Part shown: piece by piece, positions 15,278 to 23,847 of the stretch
Position numbering within the stretch: position 1 is the stretch's first letter
Layout of the letters: each line of letters opens with the position of its first letter
Assembly (NCBI GenBank): GCA_959605275.1
Contig: CAUHFD010000009.1
Location: 1-27,855, forward strand
Reading direction: 5' to 3'
DNA length: 27,855 nucleotides
Origin: an uncultured Eubacteriales bacterium
Lineage (GTDB): Bacteria > Bacillota > Clostridia > Oscillospirales > Ruminococcaceae
Program-made: the position numbers and the translations under genes
Notes under the pieces: generated by a model
What the model was told of the DNA's origin: nothing
Database searches by the model: none
The model's input: the letters and a program-made list of their open reading frames with translations, nothing else

Positions 15278-17515
15278 ATGAAATTACATAAATTGTCCTG
15301 CTTGCTCCTAACTGTGGGTTTATTGCTGACCTCCTGTCAGAGTACAGAAGAAGCAGAAAATGCACCAGAGCATCAGGTACAGTATTCCGATTATACCGGT
15401 AGCGGTTTTGAACAAATTGCTTCTGACGGAGGCTTGACTTTGTATGCTGACCGTTCCAACGGACAGATTTATGTCGAGGAGATCGCGGCGGAGAAAAAAT
15501 ACTATAGTAATCCGGTGGATGCCGATAATGATGAGACCGCAACGCCGCTATTTAAGCTCAATATGAAATCGCAGCTTGATGTGCGGTTCCTGAATCAGCA
15601 GCTTGTAACCGACTCATTGAACAACTATGTAGGCTCTGTCATGAATAAGTCCTTTACCGTAAAAGCAATCGATAACGGCATTCGGTTTGAATTTGACTTT
15701 ACCGATGAGGGATTTGTGGTGCCGGTAGAGTATTACTTAAAAGACGGCTCGTTTTATGCACAGATTCCTGTTTCAGATATCGAGGAATACAAGGAAAATC
15801 GAGTTGTGGAGATTTCCCTGTTGCCGTATTTCAGTGCGGTAGAAGGCGCTAAGGGCGGATATATGTTGATTCCGGACGGCTGCGGCGGACTGATTTATAT
15901 TAAGGAAGCCGTAACCGCTGCAAAATCATACAGCGGCGAGGTTTATGGAAGAGACGATGCATTGGGAATGTCAAAAAAAACAACCTCTTATGCCGCTTCA
16001 GCGACCTTTCCCATGTTTGGAATCATCAGTGAAGATACGGCGATTATGGCTGACGTTGAACAGGGAGACGCTTTGAGCAAAATTATGGCGGTCCCTGCCG
16101 GATTGGAAACAAAGTATGCAAATGCGTACACCTCGGTTACGCTTCGGAATGTTGATAGCGCGGTACTGAAAGAGATGACGGGACTGGAGAAAAGTGTCAC
16201 AGTGTATAATCCCGAGATAGCGGATTTGCCGTGTTATACAGTTCAATATAGCTTTTATCACGGTGAAGAAGCAAATTATTCCGCACTGGCACGAATCTAT
16301 CAAAAAAAGCTGTTTGGAAGCAACGATATCACTGTTGATCGCAAAAAAGCAGTTGTTGAGCTTTTGCTTACTACGCGGATTAAAAAGGATTTTCTGATTT
16401 TCCCTTATACCGGTGTAGAAACACTGTTAAGCCTTGATGACGTATGGCAGATTAGCGAGGAATTGCGCAACAATGATTTGAGCGATATTTTACTAAAGCT
16501 GGATGGTTGGCAAAGGAATTCCTGTTATGACAAAATACAGTCATCTCTTAAACTTAACGGTGGCGTTGGCAGTAAAAAAGATCTCAAAAAACTGGCGGAA
16601 GAGCTGAAAAGTGGCGGCAGTGAAGTCAGTCTCGGTTACGATATGCTCAATATTTATAAAACCGGGAATGGTGTCAGCAAATCAGATGGCATCCGGAATG
16701 TAAATGGAGCGATTTTAGAAAAGAATCTTTTTAAGAAAAGCACTTATGTAAAAGATAAGGCGTATCCTTCTTATTATATTTTGAATTCCAAAAAGTTTGT
16801 TTCATTTCTGGAACACTTTGCAAGCTCTGTAAAAGATTATGTCGGGGCAGTTAGTGACAATTCCTCAGGCTGGCTGTTGCCTTCTAATAATCATAGAAGC
16901 AATATTACAAAAACAGAGCCGACTGACCGACAGGCAGTTTTGGATGACTACAGGGATGGATACGACAACTTGAAACAAACGGGACTTCATTTGTCTTTCT
17001 CTGCCCCATCCGGTTATGTGTTTCCGTATGCGGACACGGTAATGGAACTGCCGAACGATACAGCGGGATATCGATATTTTGATGAGCAGGTGCCTTTTGT
17101 ACAGATGGTGTTAAGCGGAAAGGTGAATTACACAGCAGGTCCTATGAACCTATCTGTTGCTCATGATATTGATTTGCTGAAAATGACAGAGTTCGGAGAA
17201 ATTCCTTATTATTCGTTAAGTGAATTGAATGATAAGGTGAAAGGTCTTGCTGTTTATTTTAATGAAAATTACAGCATTAATTATAGCTATCATAAAGGTC
17301 AGATTTTTGAAAATAACCGATTTTTACAGGAGTTTTATGACAAGACGGAAAATGCGGTAATGATCGCTCATAAGAAATTGCAGGATGGCGTTTATCAGGT
17401 AACTTACTCCAATCAGGTGATTGTTTATGTGAATTACACTGAAACTGTATTCGATATCGGAAATGGAAACTCTGTAGATGCACGTAGCTATAAAATTGTA
17501 AAGCAGGAGGGATAA
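15278..17515 (+). CDS. DUF5696-type lipoprotein
   Basis: A 745-residue lipoprotein with signal peptide and lipobox L-T-S-C (Cys20). The body resembles DUF5696 proteins. The N-terminal beta region (about 35-330) contains G-G-L-T-L-Y-A-D-R, G-Y-M-L-I-P-D-G-C-G-G-L-I-Y and Y-T-V-Q-Y-S-F-Y-H-G. A barrel-like part (about 360-650) contains D-I-L-L-K-L-D-G-W-Q and S-L-G-Y-D-M. A closing beta domain runs to the end. The order of domains recalls large retaining glycosidases, but I cannot name catalytic residues, so enzyme activity is inference. It ends four bases before the GTG start of the next permease, whose ribosome binding site lies in the last codons of this gene, so translation is coupled. Family recognition is good, function is unknown. 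Confidence 0.8.
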   Translation: MKLHKLSCLLLTVGLLLTSCQSTEEAENAPEHQVQYSDYTGSGFEQIASDGGLTLYADRSNGQIYVEEIAAEKKYYSNPVDADNDETATPLFKLNMKSQLDVRFLNQQLVTDSLNNYVGSVMNKSFTVKAIDNGIRFEFDFTDEGFVVPVEYYLKDGSFYAQIPVSDIEEYKENRVVEISLLPYFSAVEGAKGGYMLIPDGCGGLIYIKEAVTAAKSYSGEVYGRDDALGMSKKTTSYAASATFPMFGIISEDTAIMADVEQGDALSKIMAVPAGLETKYANAYTSVTLRNVDSAVLKEMTGLEKSVTVYNPEIADLPCYTVQYSFYHGEEANYSALARIYQKKLFGSNDITVDRKKAVVELLLTTRIKKDFLIFPYTGVETLLSLDDVWQISEELRNNDLSDILLKLDGWQRNSCYDKIQSSLKLNGGVGSKKDLKKLAEELKSGGSEVSLGYDMLNIYKTGNGVSKSDGIRNVNGAILEKNLFKKSTYVKDKAYPSYYILNSKKFVSFLEHFASSVKDYVGAVSDNSSGWLLPSNNHRSNITKTEPTDRQAVLDDYRDGYDNLKQTGLHLSFSAPSGYVFPYADTVMELPNDTAGYRYFDEQVPFVQMVLSGKVNYTAGPMNLSVAHDIDLLKMTEFGEIPYYSLSELNDKVKGLAVYFNENYSINYSYHKGQIFENNRFLQEFYDKTENAVMIAHKKLQDGVYQVTYSNQVIVYVNYTETVFDIGNGNSVDARSYKIVKQEG

Positions 17516-17519
17516 AACA

Positions 17520-18416
17520 GTGCGTTCTTATCAAAAGAAAAAAGGACTATATGGGTACATATTTATCCTCCCTTGGATCATTGGTGTATTAATGTTGTTT
17601 TTATTCCCGTTTTTAAGAACGATTTTTTACTCTTTTAATACATTGACTATTGATAATCAACTTGGATTTGTGACAGAATTTGAGGGACTGCGGCATTTCA
17701 GAACCATGATTCAAAGCGATCCGGATTTTATTCAGGCATTGGGCAGTGCACTTGTCAATCTATTATATACTGTTCCGCTCATTGTTATGTTCAGTGTACT
17801 AATGGGGGTGCTGCTGAACCTGAAGTTTCCCGGCAGAACGATTTTTCGTGCTATCTTTTTTCTGCCGGTCATCGTCACCTCCGGCGTGGTTTTACAGCTG
17901 TTGAATGCCGATACGAACTCTTCAATGATGCTCGGTGAAACTGCCGCTAGTGGTCAAGCGATGGTTTTGAATATCACAGTGTTGACCGATCTGCTCGAGC
18001 AAATCGGTATTGGGCAGCAGTTCTCTGATATGATTTCCAAGATTGTATCACAGACGCTGAATATCACATGGTATTCAGGAGTTCAGATATTACTGGTGAT
18101 TGCGGGATTGCAGAGTATCCCGAATACAGTCTACGAGGCTTCTAAAATAGAGGGTGCTTCTAAATGGGACCAATTTTGGAAGATTACCTTTCCCATGCTG
18201 ATGCCGATTATTTTTATCAACATCATTTACACGATTATAGACAGCTTTACCGCAAACAGCAATCCGGTTATGCAGGTGATTACCGAAAACGCAATTAATA
18301 ATTTCCAGTATTCGTATGCATGTGCGATATCTATTGTTTATTGTGCTGTTATTTTGCTGCTGATCGGACTTGTCAGCATCACAATCGGCAGAAGTATTTC
18401 GTATACAGAAAAATAA
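17520..18416 (+). CDS. carbohydrate ABC transporter permease, second importer (MalF-like)
   Basis: A 298-residue membrane protein with about six helices. It starts at GTG 17520, eight bases after GGAGGG (17506-17511). The EAA loop reads E-A-S-K-I-E-G-A-S-K, followed by F-P-M-L-M-P. An extended extracytoplasmic loop lies at about residues 132-175 between helices. It pairs with the permease at 18451. The likely receptor is the solute-binding lipoprotein at 21952, separated from the permeases by the second glycosidase gene. No ATPase gene is present. Confidence 0.92.
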   Translation: MRSYQKKKGLYGYIFILPWIIGVLMLFLFPFLRTIFYSFNTLTIDNQLGFVTEFEGLRHFRTMIQSDPDFIQALGSALVNLLYTVPLIVMFSVLMGVLLNLKFPGRTIFRAIFFLPVIVTSGVVLQLLNADTNSSMMLGETAASGQAMVLNITVLTDLLEQIGIGQQFSDMISKIVSQTLNITWYSGVQILLVIAGLQSIPNTVYEASKIEGASKWDQFWKITFPMLMPIIFINIIYTIIDSFTANSNPVMQVITENAINNFQYSYACAISIVYCAVILLLIGLVSITIGRSISYTEK

Positions 18417-18450
18417 TATGGCGGTATTTTGCAGATAAGGAAGGAGATTT

Positions 18451-19419
18451 ATGTTGAAAATCAATGATAATATCAGACATAAAATTGTGAAAATCACAGG
18501 AAATCTGGTATCAAAAACAATTTTATACTTCTTTCTTGTGTGTGTGAGTTTCATCGTGCTTTATCCGGTGCTGTATATGTTCAGTATGACTTTTCGACCG
18601 GCAAGCGATATGAATAACCCCAATGTCATATGGATTCCGACAAGATTTACGCTGACCAATATATCCGCCATTTGGAAATATATGGAATACCCAAAACTTT
18701 TGCTGAACACTTTCCAAGTGGGAATTATTTCATCCTTGTTGCAGGTGGCAGTATGCTGCGTGGTCGGATATGGCTTTGCAAGATTTGAATTTCGGTTCAA
18801 AAAAATTTGGATGTTTATTCTGATTCTGACGATGATTATTCCGCCGCAGGTGGTTGCAATTCCGAATTTTTTATCATTCAGCAACTTTGATCCGTTTTTT
18901 ATTGTTTCTCTCAGAAATCTCATTGTGGGAAACGAAATCAGTGTTTCTCTGCTAGACCAGCCTACTATTTTTTATATGCAGGCGGCACTCGGTATGGGAA
19001 TCAGGAGTGGTCTTCTGATTTTTATCTTTCGACAGTTTTTCAGGAATTTGCCGAAAGATTTGGAGGACTCTTCCTATGTGGACGGTTGCGGTCCGTTTCG
19101 CACCTTTTTTCGAATCATGCTTCCAAACTGTATTCCTGCGGTAGTGGTTGTGTTGTTGTTTTCAACGGTTTGGTATTATAACGACACTTATTATGTATCA
19201 ATGTATTTTGATAATTTCCAGACCATCTCATCTAAGTTGTTACAGCTGTCAACTGATATTAACCGGTTCATTCCAGATGTAGATAAAGGAAATCCACTTG
19301 CTATTTTAGTATGGCTCCAGGCAGGTGCGGCATTGTCAATGCTTCCAATGTTGCTTCTGTATATCATATGTCAAAAATTCTTTGTCGAAAGTGTGGAAAG
19401 AACAGGATTAGTCGGGTAA
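18451..19419 (+). CDS. carbohydrate ABC transporter permease, second importer (MalG-like)
   Basis: A 322-residue membrane protein. It starts at ATG 18451 after AAGGAG. The loop at the EAA position reads E-D-S-S-Y-V-D-G-C-G-P-F, with the general E..x..DG pattern kept but Ala-Ala replaced by Asp-Ser. It is followed by M-L-P-N-C-I-P-A. It is somewhat longer than its counterpart at 12199 because of an extra stretch around residues 145-180 (F-S-N-F-D-P-F-F-I to the helix starting Q-P-T-I-F). The two importers differ enough that they likely carry different substrates or oligomer sizes. Confidence 0.92.
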   Translation: MLKINDNIRHKIVKITGNLVSKTILYFFLVCVSFIVLYPVLYMFSMTFRPASDMNNPNVIWIPTRFTLTNISAIWKYMEYPKLLLNTFQVGIISSLLQVAVCCVVGYGFARFEFRFKKIWMFILILTMIIPPQVVAIPNFLSFSNFDPFFIVSLRNLIVGNEISVSLLDQPTIFYMQAALGMGIRSGLLIFIFRQFFRNLPKDLEDSSYVDGCGPFRTFFRIMLPNCIPAVVVVLLFSTVWYYNDTYYVSMYFDNFQTISSKLLQLSTDINRFIPDVDKGNPLAILVWLQAGAALSMLPMLLLYIICQKFFVESVERTGLVG

Positions 19420-19447
19420 AAATTTAAGAAGAAAGGATTTGTTGTAA

Positions 19448-21898
19448 ATGAGGAAAAGATTCAAACCCTTAGCGTTGCTCCTGTCTGCTTTTATGATACT
19501 CACCGCCTGTACAGGAGGCGGAGGAAACCAGTCTAGTATGTCCGCGTCAGAGGAAGAGTTTGTCTTTGGCACAAATGACAGCTCGGATTCGTTGCTTTCC
19601 TCTGAATTGCTTGAGTCCGGAGGGAGCAATGGTAGTACGACCACTCCCGGAGTGCTTAACAGCAGTAATAAGCTCAACAATTCTTCCAGCAGGCAAAACA
19701 ACTCACAAGGCGGGCAGACTGATAACCCGCCAGCAAACGGTATGACAGTAGCAAAGGTAAAAATGGTAAACGGAACCCCCCGTCTGATGATCAACAACAA
19801 GCAAGTTCAGCCGTTAATGATCGGTCTGGACGGAACCACTACTGGCGCTAATCTGGATGCTGTTATGAACCAGATCAAGGTAGCGGGACAAAACGGAACC
19901 GATATCGTTGTTTTGACGCTTGATCCCGCCGGCTTGCGCTACAAGGATATGTTCATTGACAAATTATATGATTTGGTCGAAAAGGCATATAAAGCCAACA
20001 AGAATGTCAAAATCATTTTGCGTTATTGGGTACATGGAGCTCCGAACTTTGTCGGCGTTAGTCAGAGTGAACAGGCAATTGTTCGTCATTCTACGGCGCC
20101 TGATACTACTGTGGACTATTCCAATGTATCCTTGGCGTCTGACGAATGGTTAAAACAGGCACAGCTTTTGTCACGAAATTTGTGTCAATTAGTAATGGCA
20201 GATGATTTCCTGAATAAAATCGTAATTGGCTACCAGCCCACTGCTTGTGACGCAGGAGAGTGGATTGGTCCGAATTTCTGGCTTGGAGGTCTGGATGTTT
20301 CTGCACCTAACCAGAATGCATTTCGGAAATACCTGAAAGAAAAATATAAGACAGATGCTGCACTTCGTTCTGCATGGGGAAACAACAGTGTGACTTTGAA
20401 CAATGCACCGCTTCCGAAAGCAAACGAAATTCCGAATCCGGCAACCAGTACTTATAGCATCACCAATCAATATCTAATGATTGATACTGCCAACCAAAAA
20501 CTAGTAGATTATTTGGATTATACTAACTGGTTACGTGCCCATCAAGTTAATGAAATCTGTAAGGTGATTAAAGAAGAAACCGGCGGAAATAGTATTACAT
20601 TATCATTCCTTGGCTATCATACTGAGGTCTATTGTGCTTCTTCCAACAGCTTCGGCGTGTATGATATTAACAACTATTCTTATGTTGACTGCCTCGGTGC
20701 TCCTTCCTCTTATGAAGACAGAAATGAAGGTGGAATCGGTGCCTTTATGGCATTTGCGGGTTCTTTGCAAGTAAACGGAAAACTTTGGCTGGATGAATCC
20801 GATTATCGCACCCCGTTTAAGAACAGTAATGGCGCACCTGGTACCAATCCGGTCGGTGGCGGTCAGGACGGTGTCGGAGACAGTATGCCGTTTATCAAGA
20901 CCGCTGAGAATGCATACGAAGTCGGAAAACGACAAATCGGTAAAAACATGGTATTTTCCAGCGGAGAATGGTTTTTTGATTTGGTAACCCGCGGCTGGTA
21001 TGATGATGCTACTTTCTGGAAGAAGATGAACGAAGCTTCCAATTTGGCAAATAAATACCAAAATTTTAAGAAGGGCAAGACGGCCGAGGTTGCCTTTATC
21101 ATGGACGAAATGGCCATGTCTTTGCTTGGTGACAGAGCGGTTGCGCAACAGTTGCTGGCTGCAAACAGACAGACAATTTACCGTTCCGGCTTAGCATATA
21201 ATTTCTATTTAATTGACGATTTAATCAATGGTAAATTGCCGGATGCAAAGCTTTATGTTATAATGACACCGTGGAGGTTGAGTGACAGTGACGTATCAAA
21301 GCTCAAGCCGATCCTGCAGAAGTCAGGCAAGACGACTTTATGGATGTATGGTGCGGGTGATACGGGAGTTTCCAATTTCAGTGCTTTAACCGGCATGACA
21401 ATCGTCGAAACCAAGAGCAAGATTGACAACAAAATCAAGATCAATTCCAACGGAGCGGTAGTGAACGGTGCTGGCGCCAACCCGTATTACACTGTAAAAG
21501 CAGGGCAAAGCGGCGTTCAGACATTGGGAGTATACCCCAATGCTTCCAACCAGATTGCATATGCGAAGGTCAGCAAAAACGGTTGGAATTCCATTTTCTA
21601 CGGAAGCACTAATCTGGATCCTCAGGTATTATCTTATGCGGCCAATATTGCAGGTTGTAACCAGTTTCTGAATACCGGTGAAACAGGTTATGCCGACCAA
21701 AATCTCTATGTGTTGCACACCAATAAGGCTGGAACCAAAAACATTAAATTCCCGTCCGGTACAAAAGATGTTTATGAATACTATACCAATAAATGGTATT
21801 CTGGAAACAGCATCAGCTTTAATGCCGGTCAGTACAAAACCTATTATTTCTTTTATGGAAATAAGGCAGAACTGCAGGCAGCCGGTATCGGAAAATAA
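19448..21898 (+). CDS. GH42-like extracellular glycosidase lipoprotein (copy 2)
   Basis: An 816-residue lipoprotein with lipobox L-T-A-C (Cys21). A Gly/Ser/Asn-rich flexible linker spans about 22-98, longer than in the copy at 6122, and would hold the enzyme away from the membrane. The catalytic part carries F-R-K-Y-L-K-E-K-Y-K-T-D and A-L-R-S-A-W-G-N, with candidate catalytic Glu271 (D-A-G-E-W-I-G) and Glu450 (L-W-L-D-E-S-D-Y-R), 179 residues apart. That matches the 178 residues in copy 1. As in copy 1, Gly rather than Asn precedes the acid/base. The later domain has V-I-M-T-P-W-R and L-W-M-Y-G-A-G. GAAAGGA lies ten bases before the ATG. It sits between the second permease pair and their presumed receptor, so its products probably feed that importer. 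Confidence 0.82.
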   Translation: MRKRFKPLALLLSAFMILTACTGGGGNQSSMSASEEEFVFGTNDSSDSLLSSELLESGGSNGSTTTPGVLNSSNKLNNSSSRQNNSQGGQTDNPPANGMTVAKVKMVNGTPRLMINNKQVQPLMIGLDGTTTGANLDAVMNQIKVAGQNGTDIVVLTLDPAGLRYKDMFIDKLYDLVEKAYKANKNVKIILRYWVHGAPNFVGVSQSEQAIVRHSTAPDTTVDYSNVSLASDEWLKQAQLLSRNLCQLVMADDFLNKIVIGYQPTACDAGEWIGPNFWLGGLDVSAPNQNAFRKYLKEKYKTDAALRSAWGNNSVTLNNAPLPKANEIPNPATSTYSITNQYLMIDTANQKLVDYLDYTNWLRAHQVNEICKVIKEETGGNSITLSFLGYHTEVYCASSNSFGVYDINNYSYVDCLGAPSSYEDRNEGGIGAFMAFAGSLQVNGKLWLDESDYRTPFKNSNGAPGTNPVGGGQDGVGDSMPFIKTAENAYEVGKRQIGKNMVFSSGEWFFDLVTRGWYDDATFWKKMNEASNLANKYQNFKKGKTAEVAFIMDEMAMSLLGDRAVAQQLLAANRQTIYRSGLAYNFYLIDDLINGKLPDAKLYVIMTPWRLSDSDVSKLKPILQKSGKTTLWMYGAGDTGVSNFSALTGMTIVETKSKIDNKIKINSNGAVVNGAGANPYYTVKAGQSGVQTLGVYPNASNQIAYAKVSKNGWNSIFYGSTNLDPQVLSYAANIAGCNQFLNTGETGYADQNLYVLHTNKAGTKNIKFPSGTKDVYEYYTNKWYSGNSISFNAGQYKTYYFFYGNKAELQAAGIGK

Positions 21899-21951
21899 TC
21901 CTGAACACTGTCTGCATCTAAATCCTGAAGCGGAAAGGAAATGATATTGAT

Positions 21952-23757
21952 ATGAAACGATTTACAGCATGTATGCTTACAGCTGCTGTTGCTATAGCAA
22001 CACTTTTCCCGTTGTCCTCCTGTAAGGTTACAGGAGGCGGCGGAAACGGGGAGATTTCCAATAAGCCGTTGGTGATAGCGTCATTTGTTGACCTTGCGAT
22101 GGATAAACCTGGAACAGAAAAAAATCCCAATCTATTCTATGACATCAAGCAGCAGTACGAGAAGAATTATAAATCCACAGTTACGTTTAAGCTTTATAAT
22201 GAACAGATCTTTCAAAGTAAGCTGATACAGATGATCGGTGCAGGTATGGCTCCGGATTTAGTCTATTGCGGGTCTCTCCATCTGCCGAGATTCCAAGCGA
22301 TGGAGTTGCTGCAGCCAATTGACGATTATATGGATGTCGATAAAATTAATTATAAGGAGACTGCCGATTCCTTGATGTGGAACGGAAAGCACTATGCGGC
22401 AAGAGTAGAACAGATTCAGCCTTATGTAATTTGGTACAACAAAAAGATTTTCCAGAAGAACGGTTTGACCGAACCATATGAGCTGTGGAAAAAGGGTGAA
22501 TGGAACTTCGACAAGTTTAGAGAAGTCGGTATGGCGCTGACACAGGATACCAACAAGGACGGGCTGACAGACATTTACGGCTTTGATACCTCCGGTGTAT
22601 ATACTCCCATGTGGGCAAATTCCGGGCTGTGGGTTGATGTGACGGAGGACGGCAAACCTAACATTATGTGGAAGCAGCCGGAATTTTATAACGCCTTGAA
22701 ATTTTATCAGGACGCGGTGCAAAAAGAGGGTTGGTGGAGCAAGGATCCTGTTGCCGGTTATAGCGGTTTCAACTCTGGTACCTTTGCCATGATCGGCGAG
22801 CCGTTTGAGTTCAAATTTACCTATGTAAAGAACATTGATCTGGATCAGATCGGCTGTGCACCGTGGCCGGAAGGACCTGATTTCAAGAAAAATGGCGGAA
22901 AATATTATACTGCTTGTAACATTTTGGGAATTGCCAACCGTTCACAAAACCCGGAGGGTGCGGCAGAGTTTTGCAAGATGATGACGGAATACGAGCAAAG
23001 CCTTAATTTAGAGCATATTCCGCTTGGCAATGCATCGGCTGAAGCATATCTGACCGAAAAGGACTGGGAAGTGCTTGATTATGTTCGGGAGAATGCCTTG
23101 ATTGATCGTCATGGCTGGGGTGAATTTACTCAGGCACAATGGTTCTATCCAATCGTTGTGGATGGCAAGGATATTTCTACCACTCTGGACTCCTTGGAGC
23201 CGGTCTTGAAAGCTGAAGTAGAAAAAACGCTCTCTTATAAGTTGCCTGAAATTGTAGAGTTTAAAAAGCCTGATATGCTAACCTTTGAGGATGGCAATAT
23301 GGGATATCTGACACAGGATGGTTGTGTAAATGGTGGCGTTTCGATCACTGATAAAGCAGGAGAGGTGTTGCAGGGCAGCAAATCCCTGAAAATCTCCATC
23401 AAGGAGGAGCAGACCCAACAGGCATTAATTTGTAGTGATCCTAAGGTTCAGAGCATTCCAGGATATCATACTTACAGAATTAACTTTGATTGGAAAATTT
23501 TGTCGCTTACCGCAAAAAATAAGGAAATCGGTTTAGATTGCTTTGTTACTTTAAGACCGAAGAGTAAGTTGAATGATACGGCTTACCAGGCTGGATATAT
23601 CCAGATTTATGGTATGGCTGGGGATTCTTCGGCAGCTGTCGGTGAAGTAACACTAAACTCTTCGATGGAAGATTATGCTCTGGTGCTCGTTAATGGTGAT
23701 GCCGGCGGAGGAGAACTGGTGTTAGATAATATTCAAATCACAGAAATAAATAATTAG
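21952..23757 (+). CDS. solute-binding lipoprotein with C-terminal carbohydrate-binding-like module
   Basis: A 601-residue lipoprotein (lipobox L-S-S-C, Cys24), presumed receptor of the second importer. Residues about 35-435 form a family 1 solute-binding fold: A-S-F-V-D-L-A-M, G-A-G-M-A-P-D-L-V-Y, V-I-W-Y-N-K-K-I-F-Q-K-N-G-L, W-N-F-D-K-F, and D-T-N-K-D-G-L-T-D-I-Y-G-F-D, which is common in this class. About 160 further residues (442-601) form a beta-rich jelly-roll-like module starting L-T-F-E-D-G-N-M-G and ending L-V-L-D-N-I-Q-I. This resembles CBM4/9-type or galactose-binding-like domains. Most receptors of this class end near residue 440-460, so the added module is unusual. It may help hold long glycans near the importer. 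Confidence 0.88.
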   Translation: MKRFTACMLTAAVAIATLFPLSSCKVTGGGGNGEISNKPLVIASFVDLAMDKPGTEKNPNLFYDIKQQYEKNYKSTVTFKLYNEQIFQSKLIQMIGAGMAPDLVYCGSLHLPRFQAMELLQPIDDYMDVDKINYKETADSLMWNGKHYAARVEQIQPYVIWYNKKIFQKNGLTEPYELWKKGEWNFDKFREVGMALTQDTNKDGLTDIYGFDTSGVYTPMWANSGLWVDVTEDGKPNIMWKQPEFYNALKFYQDAVQKEGWWSKDPVAGYSGFNSGTFAMIGEPFEFKFTYVKNIDLDQIGCAPWPEGPDFKKNGGKYYTACNILGIANRSQNPEGAAEFCKMMTEYEQSLNLEHIPLGNASAEAYLTEKDWEVLDYVRENALIDRHGWGEFTQAQWFYPIVVDGKDISTTLDSLEPVLKAEVEKTLSYKLPEIVEFKKPDMLTFEDGNMGYLTQDGCVNGGVSITDKAGEVLQGSKSLKISIKEEQTQQALICSDPKVQSIPGYHTYRINFDWKILSLTAKNKEIGLDCFVTLRPKSKLNDTAYQAGYIQIYGMAGDSSAAVGEVTLNSSMEDYALVLVNGDAGGGELVLDNIQITEINN

Positions 23758-23787
23758 CATGGAAAATACAAGAAAGGGAACGATACC

Positions 23788-23821
23788 GTGCATAAAAGCT
23801 GTTGTGCATAGCGCTTTATGC
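23788..23821 (+). promoter_or_regulatory. leader with short in-frame reading frame and inverted repeat before the M81 gene
   Basis: AGAAAGGGAA (23771-23780) is placed to serve GTG 23788, which is in frame with the M81 gene but meets TAG after seven codons (23809-23811). The next in-frame starts are ATG 23818 and ATG 23848, and neither has a good ribosome binding site of its own. GCATAAA (23790-23796) is an inverted match to TTTATGC (23815-23821). GTGCATA occurs twice, at 23788 and 23804. Reinitiation or a recent in-frame stop mutation would both explain this. Confidence 0.35.
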
Positions 23822-23847
23822 GGATTTTGTATCGCACGGCAATTGAT

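Noticed and set aside
20603..21148. 181-codon open frame on the minus strand
   Set aside because: Opposite-strand shadow of the second GH42-like glycosidase; no recognisable motif.
23800..23821. AGCGCT-centred sequence as a LacI or CcpA operator
   Set aside because: The flanks are not symmetric about the core and do not fit the catabolite-response consensus when aligned on the central CG.
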